Source: an uncultured Bacilli bacterium
Lineage (GTDB): Bacteria > Bacillota_I > Bacilli_A > RF39 > UBA660
DNA: 8,261 bases
Direction of reading: 5' to 3'
Assembly: GCA_947591175.1 (NCBI GenBank)
Contig: CANQDB010000058.1
Coordinates: forward strand, 1-8,261
In this document: in pieces, positions 1-5,625 of the stretch
How positions within the stretch are numbered: the stretch's first letter is position 1
How the letters are laid out: the number at the start of each line of letters is the position of its first letter
Notes under the pieces: generated by a model
Told to the model about the DNA's origin: nothing
Database searches by the model: none
Seen by the model: the letters and a program-made list of their open reading frames with translations, nothing else
Made by a program: the position numbers and the translations under genes

Positions 1-74
1 AAAGGGGAACCGCTTTTTGGTAACGAAAAGTAGAAATAGGGGAAATCCAACTTGACCTAAGATGCAAAGTTTAC

Positions 75-101
75 AAGGGAAATGACCATTTCTTTTTTTT
101 T
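75..101 (+). terminator. weak hairpin plus T-tract, possible terminator or attenuator
   Basis: A short hairpin has arms 79-83 (GAAAT) and 88-92 (ATTTC) with loop GACC. It can be lengthened by two G-T wobbles and two A-T pairs into the run of nine T at 93-101. It sits only 7 bases before the Shine-Dalgarno of the first gene. It may end an upstream transcript or attenuate the first gene. The stem is weak, so this is tentative. Confidence 0.35.
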
Positions 102-107
102 AGATTT

Positions 108-115
108 AAAAGGAG
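108..115 (+). promoter_or_regulatory. ribosome binding site that fixes the start at 121
   Basis: AAAAGGAG ends 5 bases before the ATG at 121. The in-frame ATG at 82 lies inside the hairpin at 75-101, and its only purine run (AAGGGA) is 1 base away, too close to act as a ribosome binding site. The start at 121 is therefore preferred. Confidence 0.8.
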
Positions 116-120
116 ACCAT

Positions 121-666
121 ATGAAAAAATCAAAGAACAATAAAAATAAAAAAGATTACTGGATTATTATCGTTACCTTATGTGCTTTTTTGATATCATT
201 CTTCTTTTCTTTCCTATCGGAAACTCTTATTCCTAACGTCTCACTTATCATCGCTTTCATCATTTTAATCTTCTTTATCTTTTTAGGAATTATTTTTGAT
301 ATGGTAGGAGTTGCTGTTACGGTAAGTGAAGAAGCAAGTTTCCATTCGATGGCTTCCAAAAAAGTTAAGGGTGCGCGCCTTGCTGTCACTCTCATTCGTA
401 ATGCTAACAAAGTATCTAGTTTTTGCAACGACGTCATAGGTGATATTTGTGGTATTATGTCTGGTGCGACTGGTGTTACAATTGTTGCTAGCCTAGTCGA
501 ACATTTCGGTTGGAATATTTTACTAACAAGTCTTTTGATGACAAGTTTAATTGCCGCTTTGACAATTGGTGGTAAAGCCCTAGGCAAAGGAATTGCTATC
601 AATCAAAGCAATAAAATACTCTATCACTTTGCTAAGATTTTAAGTATTTTCTATCACCAAAAATAA
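121..666 (+). CDS. CNNM/DUF21-like core membrane protein without CBS domains
   Basis: This is a 181-residue integral membrane protein. A Lys/Asn-rich cytoplasmic head (1-12) is followed by hydrophobic segments at about 13-32, 40-59, 105-127 and 131-150, and by a basic amphipathic tail to 181. The part from about 64 resembles the CNNM (DUF21) transmembrane domain of CorB/CorC-type Mg2+ transport proteins. A VSEEASFHSMASKK stretch at 68-81 sits where CNNM proteins have their small-residue/Glu 'SETAL' motif. It is followed by a charged helix ending in a 'NKVSSFCND' stretch and, near 150-175, by a 'GGKALGKGIAINQSNK' stretch where CNNM has its 'P-K-x-x-A' region. The CBS pair and CorC_HlyC domains that normally follow are absent. 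Mg2+ or other divalent-cation transport is possible but not shown. It appears monocistronic, with a hairpin across its stop codon. I rely on remembered family patterns here, not on an alignment. Confidence 0.6.
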   Translation: MKKSKNNKNKKDYWIIIVTLCAFLISFFFSFLSETLIPNVSLIIAFIILIFFIFLGIIFDMVGVAVTVSEEASFHSMASKKVKGARLAVTLIRNANKVSSFCNDVIGDICGIMSGATGVTIVASLVEHFGWNILLTSLLMTSLIAALTIGGKALGKGIAINQSNKILYHFAKILSIFYHQK

Positions 667-687
667 GCCTATCCTAAGGCTTATTTT
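660..687 (+). terminator. stop-codon-overlapping terminator hairpin
   Basis: An uninterrupted 11-bp stem (660-670 with 677-687) has a 6-base loop and includes the TAA stop at 664-666. The 3' arm ends in TTTT. The A-rich 5' flank means the same hairpin could also work on the opposite strand. The T-tract is short, so efficiency on the + strand is uncertain. Confidence 0.6.
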
Positions 688-691
688 AAGT

Positions 692-720
692 TTGCAAAAG
701 GAAGCAAAATATGGTATATT
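692..720 (+). promoter_or_regulatory. possible sigma-A-type promoter of the glycosidase gene
   Basis: TTGCAA (692-697) and TATATT (715-720) are separated by exactly 17 bases, directly after the previous gene's terminator. The -10 overlaps the ATG at 711. If this promoter is used, translation must start further in, at the ATG at 765. In such A/T-rich DNA a chance match is quite possible. Confidence 0.35.
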
Positions 721-1850
721 TTAAAGTAGCGAAAAAAAGAATAAAAAAAAGGATGTACGGGTGTATGAAACAAGAAAATGTAAAAGGTAAAAAAAATAAT
801 AAAAAACGAAAACCAAAAAAAGAAAAAATTGACAAACTGATTTCTTTTAAGCGCTTTTTATTGATTTTCTTGTCAATTTGTTTTGTCCTTTTTAGTGGTG
901 GAATGTTCGTTCTCTATGGACCTTGGACTTTTGTTAGAGAAACCTTGATAACGACAGCCATGACGACTATGTCCCACCAGTATCTTGCTCGTTGGTTCTA
1001 CGGTGAAGATACTATTAACGAAGTAATGAGTCGCCAATATGTCATCGAACCTAATGAAAATACAGATCCAGATCAGATAGAATTTAAAGAACCAGAAGAA
1101 CCTGTCTATGCTAATGAATATGAAAGGCAAATATTAGAAAAAGATAACGAAGATGATATCTATAAAATAATTCCTATTTCGGGTGATCATTATAAAGGTT
1201 ATTTAGTCGCCGTATACGATGCTTCAAAAGTAAAAATTGCCACCACTAAATATTTGGGCGTACGAGGTCAATCGACTAAAGTGATAGCTCGCGACAACAA
1301 TGCCTTAGTTGCTATGAATGCTGGTGGTTTTTATGATCCAGACTGGAATAGTAATGGTTCAACTCCTCATGGAACAGTAATTAAGGATGGTAAGATTATC
1401 TGGGATTATGAAGACGCTAATGTCGGTGGAGGTTTCATCGGTTTCACGTATGAAAATAAGTTGGTCTTAGGTAAAATGACCAAAGAGCAAGCTCTCAATA
1501 TGGGTATGCGTGATGCTATCGAATTTGGACCTTTCTTGATTGTCAATGGTAAACCTGCCTTTGTTAAAGGAAATGGTGGATGGGGAATTGCTCCTCGCTC
1601 TGCTATTGCCCAAAGACAAGATGGAATCGTTCTAATGTTAGTAATCGATGGAAGAAGGACCGAAAGTGTTGGAGCTGACCTAGTTGATGTTACAGAAATT
1701 CTAATGAATTATGGTGCTTATAATGCGGCTAACTTAGATGGTGGATCGTCATCGTCCCTAATCGTCAACCAAGAAGTTTACTCTCGTCCTGTGGCGGGTG
1801 GCGAAGAAGGTTTAAGAAATTTAGCAACCGCTTGGATAGTTGTCGAATAG
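711..1850 (+). CDS. membrane-anchored phosphodiester glycosidase (NAGPA / DUF2233 family)
   Basis: The protein has up to 379 residues. A very basic N-terminus (residues 1-48) precedes one hydrophobic segment (about 49-69), giving an inside-positive signal anchor, and then a surface-exposed region. An acidic linker (about 113-150) leads to the catalytic-type domain at about 160-379. Family signatures are visible in order: NAGGF (203-207), PRSAIAQ (295-301), VIDGRR (311-316) and NLDGGSSSS (341-349). This family includes the eukaryotic lysosomal 'uncovering enzyme' and bacterial proteins often labelled exopolysaccharide biosynthesis proteins. The natural substrate is unknown here; a cell-envelope or extracellular sugar phosphodiester is likely. 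The 711 start has AAAAGGAAG 6 bases upstream. The alternative at 765 (361 residues) has AAAGGA 11 bases upstream and would be required by the promoter at 692-720. The gene has its own terminator downstream. Confidence 0.88.
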   Translation: MVYFKVAKKRIKKRMYGCMKQENVKGKKNNKKRKPKKEKIDKLISFKRFLLIFLSICFVLFSGGMFVLYGPWTFVRETLITTAMTTMSHQYLARWFYGEDTINEVMSRQYVIEPNENTDPDQIEFKEPEEPVYANEYERQILEKDNEDDIYKIIPISGDHYKGYLVAVYDASKVKIATTKYLGVRGQSTKVIARDNNALVAMNAGGFYDPDWNSNGSTPHGTVIKDGKIIWDYEDANVGGGFIGFTYENKLVLGKMTKEQALNMGMRDAIEFGPFLIVNGKPAFVKGNGGWGIAPRSAIAQRQDGIVLMLVIDGRRTESVGADLVDVTEILMNYGAYNAANLDGGSSSSLIVNQEVYSRPVAGGEEGLRNLATAWIVVE

Positions 1851-1892
1851 AAAGAAAGGAATTTTAAGAAGATAATTTCTTTCTTTTTTTTT
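1851..1892 (+). terminator. rho-independent terminator of the glycosidase gene
   Basis: A 10-bp stem (1854-1863 with 1874-1883, one G-T pair) has a 10-base loop and is extended by A-T pairs from the A-run before it. It is followed by nine T (1884-1892). It begins immediately after the TAG stop. Confidence 0.8.
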
Positions 1893-1902
1893 GGCTATAG
1901 AT

Positions 1903-1908
1903 TATAAT
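1903..1908 (+). promoter_or_regulatory. likely -10 element of the PFOR promoter
   Basis: A perfect TATAAT lies 30 bases before the PFOR start, which would give a leader of about 24 bases. The matching -35 position 17 bases upstream (TTTCTT, 1880-1885) is poor and lies within the previous terminator, so a supporting activator or a relaxed promoter is possible. Confidence 0.5.
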
Positions 1909-1938
1909 TAAAGTAGAGAAATTAAAGTAGGTGACCTT

Positions 1939-4900
1939 ATGAAAAAGCAATATAAAATTATGGATGGAAATGAAGCCTGTGCTCACGTTTCCTATCTTTT
2001 TACCGAAGTCGCAGGAATTTATCCGATAACTCCATCATCTCCTATGGCAGAACTAGTCGATAGTTTCAGTAAAGAAGGACGCGAAAACTATTTTTCATCT
2101 CCTGTCAAAGTTGTCGAAATGCAATCGGAAAATGGTGCGGCAGGAATGATACATGGATCCCTTCAAAATGGATGCTTGACGACTACTTATACCGCAAGCC
2201 AAGGACTCCTTTTAATGATACCTAATATGTATAAGATGGCTGGCGAACTTTTGCCTTGTGTCATCCATGTAGCAGCCCGAAGTCTTTCGACTCACGCTCT
2301 ATCTATTTTAGGAGACCATCAAGATATCTATGCGACTCGAATGACTGGTTTTGCAATCCTTGCATCATCTTCTGTTCAACAAGTCATGGATCTAACAGGA
2401 GTTGCTCATCTTTCAGCCATTAAAGGAAGAGTTCCTTTCTTACATTTCTTCGATGGTTTTAGAACAAGCCACGAACTAAATAAAATCGAACTTATCGATA
2501 CGGATGCTTTAGAAAAACTAATTGACCAAGAGGCTCTTCAAGAATTCCGTAATAGAGCGATGAACCCAAATAATCCTGTTACCAAAGGTACGGCTCAAAA
2601 CGATGATATCTATTTCCAAAATATGGAAGCAAGGAACCCATACTACCAAAAATTAGAAGATATTGTCGCCGATTACCTTGCAGAAATTTCCAAAATAACA
2701 GGTAGAACTTACCATCCTTTCAACTACTATGGAGCGAAGGACGCAAAAAAAGTAATCGTCGCTATGGGTTCCGTTTGTGAAACTATTAAAGAAGTTGTTT
2801 CTTATCTCAATCAAAATGGAGAAAAAGTTGGTCTTATCGAAGTTCATCTCTATCGTCCTTTTAGTGCTAAATACTTTTTGGAAAGTCTTCCTGCAACTGT
2901 CGAAAAGATTGCCGTTTTAGATAGGACAAAAGAACCAGGAAGTAATGGCGAACCACTTTACTTAGATGTCGTTGGAGTCGTTAGTAACTATAATAAAAAA
3001 GTTGAAGTCATCGGAGGACGTTATGGTCTTTCAAGTAAAAATACCAATCCTGCCATGATTAAAGCAGTATTCGATTTCCTTGACGATAGAGATCGCTTTA
3101 CAGGTTTCACTATCGGTATTAATGACGACGTTACGCATCTATCTCTTCCGGTTCCAAATTTTAAACTTCCTAGTACTAATACCGAATTTGTTATCTATGG
3201 CTTTGGTTCTGATGGTATGGTAAGTGCTTGTAAAGATATTTTAAAAATAACTGGTAAATTAACCAACGCCTTCGTCCAAGGTTACTTTCAATATGATTCT
3301 AAAAAAAGTGGGGGAGTAACGAAATCTCATCTACGTTTCAGTAAAAATGAAATTCATGCTCCATACTATGTCGAAAATCCATCTTTAGTTGTCTGTACTA
3401 AAGAGTCTTATCTTGAAAAATACGATTTGTTGGACGATATCAAACCTAAAGGTATATTTCTTTTAAATACTAACAAGGATGAAACTAAAATAGGGGAACT
3501 TTTCAAAGAAAAAGATCGCCAAATTATCGAAGAACGTAAGATAAAAGTTTATTCGATAGATGCTTTAGGTATTGCTAAAGAATTAGGACTTGATCACAAG
3601 ATAAGTGCTATTATGGAAACAATTATCTTTAAAGTTGGTCATATCTTAGATTTTGAAGCCGCTAAAGAAGAAATAAAAGCATCGCTTAAGAAAAAATTTG
3701 CTAATAAAGCGAATAAAATTGCCGAAAAAAATATCGAAGCGGTCGAAAGAGCCTTAGACTCTTTGAAACAGATTACTTTATCATCGAACGCTAAAACTAG
3801 GAAAGAAAGAAATAAAGAAGAGAGTTTGTTTGAAACAATCGATGAGAGAAAAGGTGACACTCTAAGTGTAAGTGCTTTTAAAGATATGGCTGATGGTACG
3901 ATGCAAGGCGGTTTATCAGATTTAGATAAAAGAGATACGAGTGATATCGTTCCTTGTTACCATCCCGAGAACTGTATCCAATGTAATCAATGTTCCTTCG
4001 TTTGTCCCCATGCTGTCATAAGACCATTTTTACTTAATGCCGAAGAAGTTGAAAATGCCCCTGAAAGTTTAAAGAAAAAATTAAAGAAAGCGACTATTAA
4101 AGGTGAAGACTATCAATTTATTGTAAGTGCTTCTATTCCAGATTGTACGGGTTGTACACTTTGTCGTGAAATCTGTCCTGGTTTAAAAGGAAAGAAAGCT
4201 ATAACGATGGAAAGTAAGGATACTTTAAGTAAAGAGGCTATCGCAGAATACGAATATCTTTTTAATAAAGTTACGACAAAAGATGTTCTTTCGCGCGATA
4301 CTGTTAAAGGTAGTCAATTTAGACAACCTAAGTTTGAATTCCCTGGTGCTTGTGCTGGCTGTGGTGAGACTGCTTATCTTAAATTATTGACGCAACTTTT
4401 TGGTGACCATTTAGTTATTGCTAATGCAACTGGTTGTTCTTCGATTTATAGTGCTAGTGCACCATCTACTGCTTATAGTGTTCCTTGGGCAAGTTCACTT
4501 TTTGAAGATAATGCCGAATACGGGTTCGGTATGAAGATTGCCGATAACACGATGAAAACACGTCTTAAAAAATTAATCGAAGAAAACATTTCTAAAGTCG
4601 ATGACGAAGAAATCGATATCTATAACGATTATTTAGATGAAATTACTGAAGAGACAGGAGATGCTCTTTACGATATCGTTGATCACACTAAGATAAAAGA
4701 ATTGAAGCCTCTCAAAGAATTCATCAAAAAGAAATCTATTTGGCTAACTGGAGGCGATGGCTGGGCCTACGATATCGGTTTCTCAGGAATCGATCACGTT
4801 CTAGCTAATCGTGAAAACGTCAACATCTTAGTTCTAGATACTGAAGTGTACTCGAATACTGGTGGTCAAACTTCGAAATCTAGTCGTATGGGTTCGGTCG

Positions 4901-5379
4901 GTAAATTTGCAGCAAACGGTAAAAAGACTGCCAAAAAAGATTTAGCCGCCATGGCTCTATCTTATCCACATGCCTATGTCGGTACTATTTGTCTAGGTGC
5001 CGACATGCAACACACGATTAAGACCTTAATTGAAGCAGAAAACTATGATGGACCATCTATTGTCATTGCCTATGCTCCATGCATTGTCCAAGGAATCGTT
5101 AAAGGTATGGCCTCGGCTACAGAAGAACAAAAACTAGCCGTCGAATCAGGTTATTTTCCACTTTTCCATTATAATCCAGAAGAAGGTAAGTTCCATTTGG
5201 ATAGTAAAGCCGACTTCAATCGTTACTACGAATTTATTGCCGGTGAAGATCGTTATCGCATCTTAAAGAAAATAAACCCTGAAGAATACCGAAAACTTCT
5301 AGAAGAAAACAAAATAAATGCTATGGAACGTTACCAAAAATACGAAGAATTAGAACAAAAAAATGAAGAAAGCGACTAG
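1939..5379 (+). CDS. nifJ: pyruvate:ferredoxin (flavodoxin) oxidoreductase, single-chain homodimeric type
   Basis: This 1146-residue enzyme converts pyruvate and CoA to acetyl-CoA and CO2, reducing ferredoxin. It is a central step of anaerobic fermentation in the cytoplasm. Domains in order: pyruvate/TPP-binding domain at 1-250 with YPITPSSPMAE (Thr31), Glu64 and Arg114, numbering that matches the well-studied Desulfovibrio enzyme; transketolase-C-like domain from about 270; gamma-type domain from about 415; a Lys-rich linker at about 570-660; a ferredoxin domain with two CX2CX2CX3CP motifs (Cys679/682/685/689 and 736/739/742/746); and the TPP domain. In the TPP domain, Cys805, 808, 833 and 1048 should bind the proximal cluster, and GDGWAYDIG (939-947) with NTGGQ (973-977) should bind Mg-TPP. 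The C-terminal extension of the Desulfovibrio enzyme is absent. AGGTGA lies 4 bases before the start. The unit is apparently monocistronic, with TATAAT upstream and a hairpin over the stop. Confidence 0.97.
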   Translation: MKKQYKIMDGNEACAHVSYLFTEVAGIYPITPSSPMAELVDSFSKEGRENYFSSPVKVVEMQSENGAAGMIHGSLQNGCLTTTYTASQGLLLMIPNMYKMAGELLPCVIHVAARSLSTHALSILGDHQDIYATRMTGFAILASSSVQQVMDLTGVAHLSAIKGRVPFLHFFDGFRTSHELNKIELIDTDALEKLIDQEALQEFRNRAMNPNNPVTKGTAQNDDIYFQNMEARNPYYQKLEDIVADYLAEISKITGRTYHPFNYYGAKDAKKVIVAMGSVCETIKEVVSYLNQNGEKVGLIEVHLYRPFSAKYFLESLPATVEKIAVLDRTKEPGSNGEPLYLDVVGVVSNYNKKVEVIGGRYGLSSKNTNPAMIKAVFDFLDDRDRFTGFTIGINDDVTHLSLPVPNFKLPSTNTEFVIYGFGSDGMVSACKDILKITGKLTNAFVQGYFQYDSKKSGGVTKSHLRFSKNEIHAPYYVENPSLVVCTKESYLEKYDLLDDIKPKGIFLLNTNKDETKIGELFKEKDRQIIEERKIKVYSIDALGIAKELGLDHKISAIMETIIFKVGHILDFEAAKEEIKASLKKKFANKANKIAEKNIEAVERALDSLKQITLSSNAKTRKERNKEESLFETIDERKGDTLSVSAFKDMADGTMQGGLSDLDKRDTSDIVPCYHPENCIQCNQCSFVCPHAVIRPFLLNAEEVENAPESLKKKLKKATIKGEDYQFIVSASIPDCTGCTLCREICPGLKGKKAITMESKDTLSKEAIAEYEYLFNKVTTKDVLSRDTVKGSQFRQPKFEFPGACAGCGETAYLKLLTQLFGDHLVIANATGCSSIYSASAPSTAYSVPWASSLFEDNAEYGFGMKIADNTMKTRLKKLIEENISKVDDEEIDIYNDYLDEITEETGDALYDIVDHTKIKELKPLKEFIKKKSIWLTGGDGWAYDIGFSGIDHVLANRENVNILVLDTEVYSNTGGQTSKSSRMGSVGKFAANGKKTAKKDLAAMALSYPHAYVGTICLGADMQHTIKTLIEAENYDGPSIVIAYAPCIVQGIVKGMASATEEQKLAVESGYFPLFHYNPEEGKFHLDSKADFNRYYEFIAGEDRYRILKKINPEEYRKLLEENKINAMERYQKYEELEQKNEESD

Positions 5380-5394
5380 AAAGTAGTCGCTTTT
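5369..5394 (+). terminator. stop-overlapping terminator hairpin of PFOR
   Basis: A 10-bp stem (5369-5378 with 5384-5393) has a 5-base loop. The TAG stop (5377-5379) lies at the stem-loop junction. It ends in TTTT followed by AAAA, so it may work in both directions and may leak into the structured region that follows. Confidence 0.6.
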
Positions 5395-5414
5395 AAAACA
5401 AAAGTAGAGACCGT

Positions 5415-5425
5415 ACCCCCTGAAG
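5415..5425 (+). repeat. 11-base motif ACCCCCTGAAG, copy 1
   Basis: This exact 11-mer occurs again at 7766-7776. Here it fills the loop of hairpin 5407-5434. Two copies of such a C-rich word, both in intergenic structured segments, are unlikely by chance in this A/T-rich window. Confidence 0.7.
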
Positions 5426-5509
5426 GACGGTCTCCATAAAAAGAATAAAAAGGGGTTGGCTAGTGTGATACTAGCGACCAATTCGCCTTTTGGTGAATTG
5501 GTGATACTT

Positions 5510-5538
5510 ATACTAATCGAAAAAGGTTGATTTGTCAA
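5510..5538 (-). promoter_or_regulatory. possible minus-strand promoter
   Basis: Read on the minus strand, a perfect TTGACA (5538-5533) is followed after 17 bases by TAGTAT (5515-5510), with A/T tracts upstream. It would drive an RNA of about 110 bases antisense to the structured region, ending at the hairpin 5407-5434 and its T-rich tail. The -35 coincides with the + strand terminator stem, so it may be a by-product of that structure. Confidence 0.3.
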
Positions 5539-5547
5539 TCTTTTTTT
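5520..5547 (+). terminator. strong rho-independent terminator before recG
   Basis: AAAGGTTGA (5522-5530) pairs with TCAATCTTT (5535-5543), with one G-T wobble and a 4-base loop, and is followed by T through 5547. Two more A-T pairs extend it at the base. It lies upstream of the recG promoter and so separates the PFOR side from recG. Confidence 0.75.
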
Positions 5548-5572
5548 GTCACCTTTTTTTAAATTTTTTTCT

Positions 5573-5601
5573 TTGTCAAAAAAGAAAAAATATGTTATAA
5601 T
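5573..5601 (+). promoter_or_regulatory. recG promoter, extended -10
   Basis: TTGTCA (5573-5578), 17 bases, then TATAAT (5596-5601) preceded by TGT, which makes an extended -10. T/A tracts upstream (5551-5570) resemble an UP element. The predicted transcript begins near 5608, which rules out the ATG at 5602 as the main start. Confidence 0.8.
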
Positions 5602-5610
5602 ATGAACGAA

Positions 5611-5616
5611 AAAGGA
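5611..5616 (+). promoter_or_regulatory. ribosome binding site that fixes the recG start
   Basis: AAAGGA lies 9 bases before the ATG at 5626. The ATG at 5602 overlaps the -10 hexamer and has no purine-rich site upstream. Confidence 0.75.
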
Positions 5617-5625
5617 CGTGGTAGT

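Larger units (their letters stand above)
5396..5547 (+). ncRNA. candidate structured RNA between PFOR and recG
   Basis: No ORF with a ribosome binding site is present, but the region is packed with structure. Hairpin 1 pairs 5407-5414 with 5427-5434 around the loop ACCCCCTGAAGG. An A-rich linker follows. Hairpin 2 pairs GCTAGT (5459-5464) with ACTAGC (5470-5475). Hairpin 3 is a 10-bp stem, 5478-5487 with 5492-5501, with loop TTTT. A terminator lies at 5520-5547. Loop 1 ACCCC (5415-5419) can pair with GGGGT (5452-5456) as a pseudoknot. The G-T pairs in hairpin 3 (5485/5494) and the terminator (5526/5539) would be A-C mismatches on the other strand, which favours the + strand. No convincing + promoter is seen, so the RNA may be a read-through or processed PFOR 3' UTR. 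The family is unknown to me and the 5' end is a guess. Confidence 0.45.

Noticed and set aside
1..33. Short open frame ending in TAG at 31-33 as the C-terminus of an upstream gene
   Set aside because: Only ten codons are visible and another frame is also open across the same bases, so no coding call can be supported.
82..120. N-terminal extension of the CNNM-like protein from the ATG at 82
   Set aside because: The ATG lies in a hairpin and its purine run is only 1 base away. The ATG at 121 has an ideal AAAAGGAG site.
156..602. Minus-strand ORF of 148 codons opposite the CNNM-like gene
   Set aside because: It is a shadow of a well-supported membrane-protein gene, with no ribosome binding site or family resemblance.
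5395..5437. Minus-strand 14-codon ORF starting at an ATG at 5437 as a type I toxin-like peptide
   Set aside because: It has no Shine-Dalgarno upstream (the sequence is C/T-rich), lies within a hairpin and is too short to judge.
5350..5538. Minus-strand ORF of 62 codons across the PFOR end and the intergenic region
   Set aside because: It starts with TTG inside a terminator stem, has no ribosome binding site, runs through three hairpins and overlaps the PFOR 3' end. Its sequence is explained by the structured RNA region.
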